Part shown: piece after piece, positions 34,127 through 42,855 of the stretch
Position numbering within the stretch: position 1 is the stretch's first letter
Layout: each line of letters starts with the position of its first letter
NCBI GenBank assembly: GCA_964514485.1
Contig: CAZEWG010000015.1
Location: 5,054-69,053, forward strand
Direction of reading: 5' to 3'
Length of the DNA: 64,000 nucleotides
From: JAEZAA01 sp964514485
GTDB lineage: Bacteria > Pseudomonadota > Gammaproteobacteria > Pseudomonadales > Oleiphilaceae
Position numbers and translations under genes: made by a program
The notes under the pieces: model-generated
Databases searched by the model: none
What the model saw: only the letters and a program-made list of their open reading frames with translations
Told to the model about the DNA's origin: nothing

Positions 34127-35622
34127 GATGCTCTTTCCGCCTCCGAAAACAGCAACTCCCAGCTCTGGCAAAGCGCTTGCACCGCCTCTCCCGGGGGAAT
34201 CCGGTGCCCATAGGCCAGATCCTGCCAGATGCCGGTCAGATGGCGGCAGTACTCAGTCAAGGCCCGCTCACCTCGCGCCTGGACCTTGAACAAACAATCC
34301 TGTTCGGTATCGCTACTCTGAAACTCAAATCCTTGTTGGTGGATCAATCGGCTCAGGGTGGCCCGGTACAAAAGCCCCACGGCCTCCCGGGACTCGCCTT
34401 GCTGCCACAATCTCCAAACGGCTGCGGAGACCTGCTCAGGCACACTGGACTCCCGAACATCCAGGCCAAACAAGGTTTCCGGCGGCGCCGGGCGAACCGG
34501 AGCCCGCTGGAAAGCCGCCGGCAGAAAACGTCCCAACCAGCTGGAATAACGCAGCACCACAAAAACCACCAGGATGATCAGCAACAGCCATCCGGTCCAT
34601 TCAATCATCCAGGCGAGATTTACCACCCAATCCAAATTAAGATCGGGCCGCGGATTTGGCTCCGCCTCCTTGAGATCCGCCAGAAACTTGGGCACCTTGA
34701 TGGTTTTCCGCTCCCGCAAGGCCTCGCTCTGAACGACCTCCTGGATGCTCTCGCGAGCCTCCTCCGGAGCAAGAGAGACCGCCCGTGAACCGATCAACTC
34801 ACTGACGACCTCCCCATCATCACTGGCCCATACCGGGCTCGCCGGCATCCAGGCAGCCAGGCACAGGCCAGCCAGCACCAGAGCAGAGACCTGACTGGCA
34901 ACGGCCCGTCGCGTGACCAGTCGGCGAAACACCAGCTCAATATCCCAGCCTTCCAGATGAATCCGCCGGTTCAAGTACAGGGCAAAACCACCCGCCACGT
35001 AAAAAGGCGCCACCAATGCCATGGCCAGTAAACAAAAGATGGAAAACAGCACATCTTGTTCCATCAGCTCGGTAAAGTACGATTCGGCCTCTACGGTCGG
35101 TACCAGCATCGATAATGTCGCCATCAAGGCCAACACTAGCACCATTTCCAGATGACAGCCGATCCAGGTCAGCCAGAGCGATTGGGAATACTGATGACGG
35201 TGCAGCAACTCCATCCGCTGCCGCCGGGTTTTACCGCCGGCCCCTTCCAGCAGGATCAGCGGCAAGTCATAGGAGCGGCTGGGGCTCAGCCGGCGCCAGG
35301 TAAGAGAGGAAAACCACTGGGAGGACATCATGGCCGGCAACGCCCGCAACGTTTCTCGCAGGCTTGGCACCGTGCCGAATACCGCCCGACTCACAATGTA
35401 TAACTGCGGGCGTTCAAACAGGGGCTTTAACCACCAAATCAACCAGGGCAGCCACTCGTTAGGAACAGGCAATAGCCACAACACCAGGGTGACGGGCACG
35501 GCCAACACCAGCCAGGACACGCACAGTGGCCACCACCAGGCCCGGGCCATATGCAAGCCAAGATCCACCGCTTCCCAGGGGCTGCGCGGGCGCGCCACAA
35601 AGGCCATATTCTCAAGTTTCAT
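34123..35622 (-). CDS. DUF4129 domain-containing multi-pass membrane protein
   Basis: The 499-residue protein has several membrane segments in its first half (WWPLCVSWLVLAVPVTLVLW, a pair at 180-240) and one near residue 340-360. The C-terminal cytoplasmic DUF4129 domain has SREAVGLLYRATLSRLIHQQGFEF, then EYCRHLTGIWQDLAYGHRIPP. DUF4129 proteins are regular partners of MoxR/DUF58/DUF4350 clusters. It overlaps SpoIIM by 4 bases. Confidence 0.82.
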   Translation of the reverse strand: MKLENMAFVARPRSPWEAVDLGLHMARAWWWPLCVSWLVLAVPVTLVLWLLPVPNEWLPWLIWWLKPLFERPQLYIVSRAVFGTVPSLRETLRALPAMMSSQWFSSLTWRRLSPSRSYDLPLILLEGAGGKTRRQRMELLHRHQYSQSLWLTWIGCHLEMVLVLALMATLSMLVPTVEAESYFTELMEQDVLFSIFCLLAMALVAPFYVAGGFALYLNRRIHLEGWDIELVFRRLVTRRAVASQVSALVLAGLCLAAWMPASPVWASDDGEVVSELIGSRAVSLAPEEARESIQEVVQSEALRERKTIKVPKFLADLKEAEPNPRPDLNLDWVVNLAWMIEWTGWLLLIILVVFVVLRYSSWLGRFLPAAFQRAPVRPAPPETLFGLDVRESSVPEQVSAAVWRLWQQGESREAVGLLYRATLSRLIHQQGFEFQSSDTEQDCLFKVQARGERALTEYCRHLTGIWQDLAYGHRIPPGEAVQALCQSWELLFSEAERAS

Positions 35623-36611
35623 GCATCAGGCCTTTGGCCAGAGGACGGACTCCGCCCGCTGAACCCCAGATAGAACAAGACGAGGGACCAAAGCAGCGCA
35701 CCGACTCCGTACTTCACCGCCGGTGCCAAACTGCCGTTCGAGGACCAAAAAGCCTCGATAAAGGCGGCCATCAGCAACATCAGAATCACGCCATACATCA
35801 GGCGGATCCCCGTCGCCGCCGCGGCCTTCAAGGACGCCAGCCGGGTCAGCTGGCCGGGCACCATCAGGCTATAGCCCAGTTTCAGCCCTGCCCCGCCGGC
35901 AATCCCAATGGCCGTCAGCTCAAAGGCGCCATGACCGATTACAAAGGAAAACAGAGTTTGAGGGTAACCCAGATTGGTAAGATGCCCCGCCACTCCGCCG
36001 AGCAAAAGGCCGTTGACCACCAGGGAAATAATCGACCCCAGCATCAACACCAAGCCACCGGCGAAGCAGCGAAACGCCACACTGATATTGTTGTAGATGT
36101 AATAGCCGAACATCATGAAGTCTGAATCAGACTCCCGGTCTCGCCCGATATGTTCACTGCCGGGGTCATACATGCTTTCAAAGCTCATCACCTGGGCCGG
36201 ATCCATAAAGCTATAGATCAGATGGGGCGCCAGCTGCAATACGATAAAAAACAACAGTGCCGGAAGATACATCAAGCCAAAAGCGGTCCAGATAAAAGCC
36301 TGCTCCTGACGCACCAGGCGGGGGAAGTCCCGGGCCACGAACCGGCCCCAGCCGCTCCAGAACCCGGTTTGGCGAACATACAGCTGATGGTGCCCGCGCA
36401 ACACAAGATCATTGAGCTCATCAATCAAATGGGCGCTGTAACAGCGTTCCTGGGCCAACGCGAGAAACTGGCAGACTTGGCGGTACAGCCCGGGGAAATC
36501 CGCCAGCTCCCCGGCCACCGCCTTGGCGGAGCCCCGTTCCAATTGGCTTAACAGGCCTTCGAACCGTTGCCAGCGATCCCGATAAAGCAACTCAAACTGT
36601 TCCTGCTTCAT
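35619..36611 (-). CDS. Stage II sporulation protein M-like (SpoIIM/DUF95) membrane protein
   Basis: The 330-residue protein has a soluble helical N-terminus (FELLYRDRWQRFEGLLSQLERG), then about five membrane helices. The characteristic conserved stretch is FGYYIYNNISVAFRCFAGGLVLMLGS, followed by FVIGHGAFELTAIGIAGGAGLKLGYSL. SpoIIM homologues outside spore formers occur in MoxR-type membrane clusters and have no settled function. Its neighbour RDD starts the operon. Confidence 0.88.
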   Translation of the reverse strand: MKQEQFELLYRDRWQRFEGLLSQLERGSAKAVAGELADFPGLYRQVCQFLALAQERCYSAHLIDELNDLVLRGHHQLYVRQTGFWSGWGRFVARDFPRLVRQEQAFIWTAFGLMYLPALLFFIVLQLAPHLIYSFMDPAQVMSFESMYDPGSEHIGRDRESDSDFMMFGYYIYNNISVAFRCFAGGLVLMLGSIISLVVNGLLLGGVAGHLTNLGYPQTLFSFVIGHGAFELTAIGIAGGAGLKLGYSLMVPGQLTRLASLKAAAATGIRLMYGVILMLLMAAFIEAFWSSNGSLAPAVKYGVGALLWSLVLFYLGFSGRSPSSGQRPDA

Positions 36612-36621
36612 CGATACCTGC

Positions 36622-37338
36622 TCAACGTTTTCCGGCCAGTGATGCCTGATGCCTGCCCGTCAGGCCATTGGCAACCCGCTTCAAATAACTGACCGCGGCT
36701 TCATCTTTAAGCTGGGTCAGCGGGGTCAGGAGATTAGCCAGTTCTGCCTGGCGCTCAGTGGAGAGGGTGCCCGACCGCTCAGCAAAGCCAATCAGTGCCC
36801 GCTGCTCATCCAAGTCCAGCGGATAGGGCAACACCTCACTGCCCTCGACCTGAAAGGCGGGAGGCGCCGGCTTTTCAAAGTCGTAGACCACCCAGGTTCC
36901 TGCCGCCAGGTCACCCACCCGTTTGAACGCCCGGTTGCCCAGCATGCAGACCAGGCCCAGGCTATAGAAAAAAGGCAGGAAATCGACGGTTCTCAGCAGG
37001 TTACGCACCATGGACCCGGAAAAGGTCACGGGAGTGCCGTTATCGTAGAGAACCCGGAGTCTCATGGCTTTCTTGCCCGGCGTCGCGCCCCGGCGGAACA
37101 CTTCAAAGAAAACCGGATAAAACCATTCCAGGAGGAAAAAGAACAGAAAATACAATCCCTTGCCAACCAGCCCGAAAAAGGCCAGCACCAGGGAGAGAAC
37201 CGAAAAGATCGTGAGCCGGATCAGCCCGTCAATGAGATAGGCCAGGATACGAGCTCCTGGCCCAGCGGGAGTCAGCAGTAACTCAACGCCTTCCGGCGTT
37301 TCGATAGCTGCTCGATTTTCCAACATCCCTGGATACAT
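36622..37338 (-). CDS. RDD family membrane protein
   Basis: The 238-residue protein carries the RDD domain (about 25-165): PGARILAYLIDGLIRLTIFSVLSL and PGKKAMRLRVLYDNGTPVTFSGSMVRNLLRTVDFLPF, with the Arg/Asp pattern that names the family. It has about three membrane helices. It heads the operon RDD-SpoIIM-DUF4129-DUF4350-MoxR-DUF58 and lies only 43 bases after merR, so it may be read through from the ihfA transcript. Confidence 0.88.
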   Translation of the reverse strand: MYPGMLENRAAIETPEGVELLLTPAGPGARILAYLIDGLIRLTIFSVLSLVLAFFGLVGKGLYFLFFFLLEWFYPVFFEVFRRGATPGKKAMRLRVLYDNGTPVTFSGSMVRNLLRTVDFLPFFYSLGLVCMLGNRAFKRVGDLAAGTWVVYDFEKPAPPAFQVEGSEVLPYPLDLDEQRALIGFAERSGTLSTERQAELANLLTPLTQLKDEAAVSYLKRVANGLTGRHQASLAGKR

Positions 37339-37381
37339 CTATGAATGAGATTCCAATACAGCCAGCCAGGCAGCTGAGGGT

Positions 37382-37741
37382 CTAAGGCCGTCCCAAAACG
37401 TCCAGGACCTCTTCCAGCTCCACAATCATCTGCCGAATCAGCTGCTTGGATTGACTGCTGTCATCCCTGCTTTCGCTGCCAGACAATTTCAGCTTGGCGC
37501 CGCCAATGGTGTAGCCCTGATCGTACAACAGGCTACGGATCTGTCGGATCATCAGCACGTCCTGGCGTTGATAATAGCGGCGGTTACCCCGCCGCTTGAC
37601 CGGTGCCAGCTGGCTAAACTCCTGCTCCCAGTAGCGCAGCACATGTGCCTTGACCTGGCACAGTTCGCTCACCTCACCAATGGTGAAATAACGCTTTCCC
37701 GGGATCGGAGGCAATTCATTGTTGTGGCTGGGTTCCAGCAT
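37382..37741 (-). CDS. MerR-family transcriptional regulator
   Basis: The 119-residue protein has an N-terminal MerR winged helix (RYFTIGEVSELCQVKAHVLRYWEQEFSQLAPVKRRGNRRYYQRQDVLMIRQIRSLLY) and a short helical tail without an effector domain or metal-binding Cys. A MerR-type gene directly after ihfA is, from memory, common in Pseudomonas-like genomes. It overlaps the end of ihfA by 26 bases. Confidence 0.9.
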   Translation of the reverse strand: MLEPSHNNELPPIPGKRYFTIGEVSELCQVKAHVLRYWEQEFSQLAPVKRRGNRRYYQRQDVLMIRQIRSLLYDQGYTIGGAKLKLSGSESRDDSSQSKQLIRQMIVELEEVLDVLGRP

Positions 37742-38024
37742 AAGCTTCCACCTTTGCCTTTAATTTCTGACCGGGGCGGAATGTCACAACACGACGAGCG
37801 GTAATGGGGATTTCTTCCCCTGTCTTGGGATTTCGGCCCGGTCGTTGTTTCTTGTCTCTCAGGTCGAAATTACCGAAACCGGAAAGCTTGACTTGCTCGT
37901 TATGGGCAAGAGCATTCCGGATTTCGTCGAAGAAAGCCTCGACCATTTCCTTGGCTTCGCGCTTGTTCAAGCCGACCTCTTCAAACAGACGTTCAGCCAT
38001 ATCAGCTTTGGTCAAAGCGGCCAT
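37716..38024 (-). CDS. ihfA: Integration host factor subunit alpha
   Basis: The 102-residue protein is a clear IHF alpha: TKADMAERLFEEVGLNKREAKEMVEAFFDEIR, the DNA-bending arm KLSGFGNFDLRDKKQRPGRNPKTGEEIPI with its intercalating Pro, and ARRVVTFRPGQKLK. IHF bends DNA for transcription, replication and recombination. It starts 2 bases after the pheT stop and belongs to the pheST-ihfA operon. Confidence 0.96.
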   Translation of the reverse strand: MAALTKADMAERLFEEVGLNKREAKEMVEAFFDEIRNALAHNEQVKLSGFGNFDLRDKKQRPGRNPKTGEEIPITARRVVTFRPGQKLKAKVEAYAGTQPQQ

Positions 38025-38026
38025 AG

Positions 38027-40399
38027 CTAACTCCTCAACAATGCACCGAATTCTTTTTCCAGTTCCCTGATCACCGCCTCAAATGCCGCGGTAATCTCCT
38101 CTTCCTGCAACGTACGCTCGGGGTGCTGCCAAACCAGTCCCAACGCAACGCTCTTTTTACCTGCCTCGATATGGGCCCCTTCATAGACATCGAACAGGCG
38201 AACCTGGGTCAGCCACTGCCCTGCCACCTTACGGGCCAGAGCTTCGATCTCTGCAAAAAGAACCTGCTTATCGACGACCACCGCAATGTCGCGGCGAGTC
38301 CCGGGATACTTCGAAAATCCCTTGAATGATGGCAACTTACCTTCGGTCACCTGAGCTAAGCATAGCTCAAAGATAAACACGGGGCCATTCAGATTCAACG
38401 AATTAACCACGGCCGGGTGTAACGCCCCCACAAAACCCACCAGCTCGCCATTGCGCTCAACTCGCGCGCATTGGCCCGGATGCATGGCCGGGTGAGTGCC
38501 AGGCGCGAAGCTGAAACCGCTGCCGATCCGTGCCAGCAACGACTCCACATCTCCCTTGGCATCGTAAAAGTCGACCGGGATCGCCTTGGCCGTCCAGCTT
38601 TCCGGGTCGCGGCTACCCGCAACCAAACCCGCCAGCATGGGCTCCTGGGATATTTTGTCACCTTCTTGCAGAAAGCGTAGCCCAGTTTCAAACAGACGTA
38701 CACGGCTTTGCTGACGATTCTGGTTGTAACGCAAGGCATTGACCAAGCCGGGCAATAAGGATACCCGCATGACCGACAAGTCTGCCGAGATCGGGTTCGC
38801 CAAGGCAATGCCTTCTACCTCTGGGAACAGCGCCTTTTGCAGCTGCGGGTCCACAAAGGAATAGGTAATGGCTTCCTGATAGCCCACCGAGACCAGATGC
38901 TCCTTGAGCTCCGTCCAGGAATGGCGAGTTTCGGGAACGGCCTGAAAGCCCAATTCCACCTTGGGTTTGGTCACCGGCAGATTGTTATAGCCACGAATCC
39001 GCCCCAGCTCTTCGATCAGGTCCACTTCCCGTTCAATATCGAAGCGGTAGGACGGCGCACCCCATGTCCAGCCGGACGCGGTGCTTTCTTCGAGCGTTAG
39101 TCCCAGCCGGGTCAAGATATCCTCGACCTCTTCACGGGTGAAGCTCATACCCAGCAGCTCTTCGGCCCGCTGATGGCGCAAGGTCACATGCCGTGCCACG
39201 GGCAGCTCCTGCTCGGCGACCACTTCAATCAGCTCGCCCGGCTCGCCACCCACAATGTCCAGCAGCAGCTGGGTGGCCCGTTCGGCCGCCTGACGTTGCA
39301 ACTGATAGTCCACGCCCCGCTCAAAGCGATGGGACGACTCGGTATGCAGGCCGTATTGACGGGCGCGCCCGGTCACGGCCAGGGGTGCAAAAAACGCACT
39401 TTCCAGCAGGATGTCACGGGTTCCCTCGGCGACGCCGGAGTGCTCGCCCCCCATGATTCCCGCCAGAGCCAGCGGCTTTTGATGGTCGGCAATCAACAGG
39501 GTGTTATCTTTCAGCTCAATGGTTTGGCCATCCAACAAGGTGATCTGCTCACCGGAGCGGGCCATCCGGACCACAATGCCGCCTTGAAGCTGGTTGAGAT
39601 CAAAGGCGTGCAACGGCTGCCCGAGCTCCAGCATCACGTAGTTGGTGACGTCCACCACCGCATCAATACTGCGCATGCCGGAGCGACGCAGGCGCTCTTG
39701 CATCCACAGCGGCGACGGACGACTCAGGTCCACGCCCCGAATCACCCGACCAATGTAGCGCGGGCAGGCTGCGGGGGCTTCCACACGAATATCAAAACGA
39801 TCGGCAATCCGGGCTGCCACCGGCTTGATGTCCGGCATGTTCACCGGCAAACGGTTCAGCACACCCAGCTCCCGGGCCAGACCGGCAACACTCAAACAGT
39901 CGCTGCGGTTGGGGGTCAGATCAACGTCGATCACCGAGTCGTTCAGGCCCAGGTAGTCGACCACGTCCTTGCCTAGTGGAGCGTCGGCCGGCAGCGGCAT
40001 CAAACCGTCGGATTCTTCCGCCAGGCCCAGTTCCTGCTCGGAGCACAGCATGCCCTGGGACTCAACGCCCCGCAGCTTGGCCTTCTTGATCTTCAGACCA
40101 CCGGGCAACTGAGCGCCCAGGCGGGCAAACGGCACGCGCATGCCGGCCACCACGTTCGGCGCGCCACAGACCACCTGATGAGTCTGCTCGCCATCAAACA
40201 CCTCACAGACACGCAGTTTTTCCGCATCCGGATGGGGATTCACCGCGCGCACTTCAGCCACGACCACGCCACTGCAGTCGCCGCCCACGGGATCAACACC
40301 ATCAACTTCCAGCCCTGCCATCGTGATCTGGGCAACCAGTTCCTGGGTATCAAGAGCTGGGTTCACCCATTCGCGCAACCACTGTTCACTAACTTTCAT
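38027..40399 (-). CDS. pheT: Phenylalanine-tRNA ligase beta subunit
   Basis: The 790-residue protein has the bacterial PheT layout: MKVSEQWLREWVNPALDTQELVAQITMAGLEV, the EMAP/tRNA-binding domain (VVVAEVRAVNPHPDAEKLRVC), the B3/B4 editing core, B5, the catalytic-like core, and the C-terminal ferredoxin-fold anticodon-binding domain (FKGFSKYPGTRRDIAVVVDKQV). It forms the alpha2-beta2 enzyme with PheS. Confidence 0.97.
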   Translation of the reverse strand: MKVSEQWLREWVNPALDTQELVAQITMAGLEVDGVDPVGGDCSGVVVAEVRAVNPHPDAEKLRVCEVFDGEQTHQVVCGAPNVVAGMRVPFARLGAQLPGGLKIKKAKLRGVESQGMLCSEQELGLAEESDGLMPLPADAPLGKDVVDYLGLNDSVIDVDLTPNRSDCLSVAGLARELGVLNRLPVNMPDIKPVAARIADRFDIRVEAPAACPRYIGRVIRGVDLSRPSPLWMQERLRRSGMRSIDAVVDVTNYVMLELGQPLHAFDLNQLQGGIVVRMARSGEQITLLDGQTIELKDNTLLIADHQKPLALAGIMGGEHSGVAEGTRDILLESAFFAPLAVTGRARQYGLHTESSHRFERGVDYQLQRQAAERATQLLLDIVGGEPGELIEVVAEQELPVARHVTLRHQRAEELLGMSFTREEVEDILTRLGLTLEESTASGWTWGAPSYRFDIEREVDLIEELGRIRGYNNLPVTKPKVELGFQAVPETRHSWTELKEHLVSVGYQEAITYSFVDPQLQKALFPEVEGIALANPISADLSVMRVSLLPGLVNALRYNQNRQQSRVRLFETGLRFLQEGDKISQEPMLAGLVAGSRDPESWTAKAIPVDFYDAKGDVESLLARIGSGFSFAPGTHPAMHPGQCARVERNGELVGFVGALHPAVVNSLNLNGPVFIFELCLAQVTEGKLPSFKGFSKYPGTRRDIAVVVDKQVLFAEIEALARKVAGQWLTQVRLFDVYEGAHIEAGKKSVALGLVWQHPERTLQEEEITAAFEAVIRELEKEFGALLRS

Positions 40400-40499
40400 G
40401 CTATTCCTTCTCTTGAACTCTGGCGGTGGCTTGACGCTCTCCGCCGCAGACGGGCCGGGCCCGCCCCTGTGATATCACGGACACCGAACAGCTGCCGGC

Positions 40500-41498
40500 C
40501 TATTTGAACTGATCCAGAAAACGCAGATCGTTCTCAAAGAACATCCGCAGATCATTCACGCCATAACGCAACATGGCCAGGCGCTCAACGCCCAGACCGA
40601 ACGCAAAGCCGTTGTACACTTCCGGGTCGATACCACAGGCTTCAAATACCTTGGGATGAACCATGCCGCAGCCCATCACTTCCAGCCAGCGGATGTTACC
40701 CTGCTCATCACGTCCCCACTCGATATCCACCTCGGCTGAGGGTTCGGTAAAGGGGAAATAGGAAGGGCGGAACCGAACTTCCAGGTCGCGCTCAAAGAAC
40801 ACCTGCAGAAACTCGATAATGGTGCTCTTCAAGTCGGCAAAACTGACTTTCTTGTCTACCAGCAGACCTTCCACCTGATGGAACATCGGGGTATGGGTCT
40901 GATCCGAGTCGCAGCGATAGACGCGCCCCGGGCAAATCATGCGAAACGGCGGTTTGCCCTGCTCCATGGTACGAATCTGTACCGGTGAGGTATGGGTCCG
41001 CAACAGCCGGCCGGCATCAAAATAAAACGTATCGTGCATGGCACGGGCCGGGTGATGGGAAGGAATATTCAAGGCCTCGAAGTTGTGATAGTCGTCTTCG
41101 ATCTCGGGGCCGACTTCCACGGTATAACCACAGCGGGCGAAAAAGTTTTCAATACGCTGGATCGTACGGGTGACCGGATGGATACTGCCCACCGCCTCAC
41201 GACGTCCCGGCAGGGTGACATCCAGCGTTTCACGGGCGAGCTTGGCGGTCAGTGCGGCCTGCTCCAGCTCCGTGCGCTTGCGACTAATCGCATCCTGCAG
41301 TTTTTCCTTGGCTTCGTTAATGGCAGCACCGGCCGCGGGGCGTTCCTCGGGACTGAGCCGCCCAAGACTTTTGAGCTGATCGGTAAGTTTGCCTTTTTTA
41401 CCCAAGTATTGAACGCGCAGCTGTTCCAACGCCGACTCGTCTGCGGCGGACTCCAGCTCGGTCAGAGCTTCCTGAACCAGCGCTTCTAGATTTCCCAT
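40500..41498 (-). CDS. pheS: Phenylalanine-tRNA ligase alpha subunit
   Basis: The 332-residue protein has the N-terminal coiled-coil, motif 1 (HPVTRTIQRIENFFARCGYTVEVGPEIEDDYHNFEALNIP), motif 2 (HTSPVQIRTME...RVYRCDSDQTHTPMFHQVEGL) and motif 3 (AFGLGVERLAMLRYGVNDLR). It carries the active site for phenylalanine. It is transcribed with pheT 100 bases downstream and has a terminator-like hairpin in its leader. Confidence 0.97.
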   Translation of the reverse strand: MGNLEALVQEALTELESAADESALEQLRVQYLGKKGKLTDQLKSLGRLSPEERPAAGAAINEAKEKLQDAISRKRTELEQAALTAKLARETLDVTLPGRREAVGSIHPVTRTIQRIENFFARCGYTVEVGPEIEDDYHNFEALNIPSHHPARAMHDTFYFDAGRLLRTHTSPVQIRTMEQGKPPFRMICPGRVYRCDSDQTHTPMFHQVEGLLVDKKVSFADLKSTIIEFLQVFFERDLEVRFRPSYFPFTEPSAEVDIEWGRDEQGNIRWLEVMGCGMVHPKVFEACGIDPEVYNGFAFGLGVERLAMLRYGVNDLRMFFENDLRFLDQFK

Positions 41499-41516
41499 TT
41501 ATCCGACTCCAAACAA

Positions 41517-41546
41517 AATAGGGGAAGAGCACGCCCTTCCCCTATT
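41517..41546 (-). terminator. Terminator or attenuator between rplT and pheS
   Basis: AATAGGGGAAG and CTTCCCCTATT form an 11-bp perfect stem with an 8-base loop. On the minus strand it is followed by TTGTTT, giving TATTTTGTTT across the stem end. It lies 50 bases after rplT and 18 before pheS. It either ends the infC-rpmI-rplT message or acts as an attenuator for pheST. No Phe-rich leader peptide precedes it. Confidence 0.65.
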
Positions 41547-41595
41547 AGATCTTGCAGTAACGCTTCAGCTAGCGCTCAAACGTTCACCAGATGCC

Positions 41596-41952
41596 TTACG
41601 CCAGGGCTTCCTTCGCTTTCTGAACGACAGCGGCAAATGCTGCTTTTTCGTTCATCGCGAGGTCTGCCAAGACTTTACGGTCGATCTCGATGTTGGCTTT
41701 TCTCAAGCCTGCGATCAGACGGCTGTAGGACAGACCCAGCTCACGAGCACCGGCGTTGATACGGGCAATCCACAGCGCGCGGAACTGACGCTTGCGCTGG
41801 CGGCGGTCGCGGTATGCATATTGACCGGCCTTGATGACTGCCTGCTTGGCAACCCGATAAACACGGCTGCGGGCACCATAGTAGCCTTTAGCCTGATTCA
41901 GAACCTTCTTGTGACGGCGTCTTGCCGTAACTCCGCGTTTTACACGAGCCAT
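41596..41952 (-). CDS. rplT: 50S ribosomal protein L20
   Basis: The 118-residue protein is a standard L20 (MARVKRGVTARRRHKKVLNQAKGYYGARSR; RAYRDRRQRKRQFRALWIARINA-like core). L20 is an early 50S assembly protein and in E. coli represses rpmI-rplT translation. It follows rpmI by 60 bases. Confidence 0.97.
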   Translation of the reverse strand: MARVKRGVTARRRHKKVLNQAKGYYGARSRVYRVAKQAVIKAGQYAYRDRRQRKRQFRALWIARINAGARELGLSYSRLIAGLRKANIEIDRKVLADLAMNEKAAFAAVVQKAKEALA

Positions 41953-42012
41953 TTCTTTAAACCTTTAATCCAAAAACAGTTGACGTTATCTGAAGATGGG
42001 AAACGCGACGGC

Positions 42013-42204
42013 TTAGCCGCCCAGCATGCGTTTAACCAGGCCCAGGTCGGCAGCAGCGATCAGCTTGGTGCCACGCAGCTGGCGCTTACGCTTGGTGCTC
42101 TTCTTGGTCAAAATGTGGCTGGTAAAGGATTGCTTGTGCTTGAAGCCGTGCGCCGTTTTCTTGAAACGCTTGCTCGCACTGCTCTTGGTTTTCATTTTAG
42201 GCAT
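42013..42204 (-). CDS. rpmI: 50S ribosomal protein L35
   Basis: The 63-residue protein is L35 (MPKMKTKSSASKRFKKTAHGFKHKQSF; TKRKRQLRGTKLI; KRMLGG end). The start is the ATG at 42204; the open frame continues 16 codons upstream, but the family always begins with this Lys-rich motif. Confidence 0.96.
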   Translation of the reverse strand: MPKMKTKSSASKRFKKTAHGFKHKQSFTSHILTKKSTKRKRQLRGTKLIAAADLGLVKRMLGG

Positions 42205-42251
42205 TGCAATAACTCCGCATTCGGTAAATATCAAAAGTGCCTTAGACGACA

Positions 42252-42278
42252 AAACCCCGAGCGAATCGCCCGGGGTTT
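42252..42278 (-). promoter_or_regulatory. Hairpin between infC and rpmI
   Basis: AAACCCCG and CGGGGTTT form an 8-bp stem, extended by further pairs including a G-U towards a small loop, and followed on the minus strand by TGTC. This is the position where L20 control elements or internal terminators occur in infC-rpmI-rplT operons. Confidence 0.5.
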
Positions 42279-42295
42279 CAGGCCAAATTCAGGCA

Positions 42296-42838
42296 CTACT
42301 TTCTCTTTTTGGGACCGATGACCATCATCAGTTGGCGCCCTTCCATTTTCGGGTGCTGCTCGACAACGCCGTACTCTTCCAGATCTTTTTCGATCCGCTT
42401 GAGTACTTCCATGCCGAGCTCCTGATGGGCCATTTCACGACCACGGTAACGAATCGTCACCTTGGCTTTGTCCCCTTCGGTTAGGAAACGTATCAGGTTG
42501 CGTAGTTTGACCTGATAATCCCCTTCTTCCGTCCCTGGTCTTAACTTCACTTCCTTAATCTGGGTTTGCTTCTGCTTTTTCTTGGCCTCGGCTTTTTGCT
42601 TCTTCTCTTCGAAGATCTTTTTGCCGTAGTCCATGATCTTGCAGACTATCGGGTCCGCATCTGCAATCTGTACAAGATCGAGACCCGCCTCCTCAGCTGC
42701 CGCCAGTGCTTGCTCGATAGGCACAACGCCAACCTGCTGCCCTTCGGCATCAATCAGCCGTACTTCGGTGGCGTCAATGTTATCGTTAATTTTCGGTTTG
42801 TCTGCGCGGCCAGCGCCTTTTGAGGTATTACGCTTAAT
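42296..42838 (-). CDS. infC: Translation initiation factor IF-3
   Basis: The 180-residue protein has exactly the E. coli IF-3 length when begun at the ATT codon at 42836-42838 (ATT-AAG-CGT-AAT). GGAG lies 8 bases upstream of it. No ATG or GTG exists between this point and the GTG at 42722-42724, which would remove the conserved N-terminal segment (INDNIDATEVRLIDAEGQQVG). IF-3 discriminates against non-standard starts, so the ATT codon allows self-regulation, as in E. coli. The body has KIMDYGKKIFEEKKQ and GDKAKVTIRYRGREMAHQELG. It begins 17 bases after thrS. Confidence 0.95.
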   Translation of the reverse strand: MKRNTSKGAGRADKPKINDNIDATEVRLIDAEGQQVGVVPIEQALAAAEEAGLDLVQIADADPIVCKIMDYGKKIFEEKKQKAEAKKKQKQTQIKEVKLRPGTEEGDYQVKLRNLIRFLTEGDKAKVTIRYRGREMAHQELGMEVLKRIEKDLEEYGVVEQHPKMEGRQLMMVIGPKKRK

Positions 42839-42855
42839 AGTTTTGTCTCCGTCAA

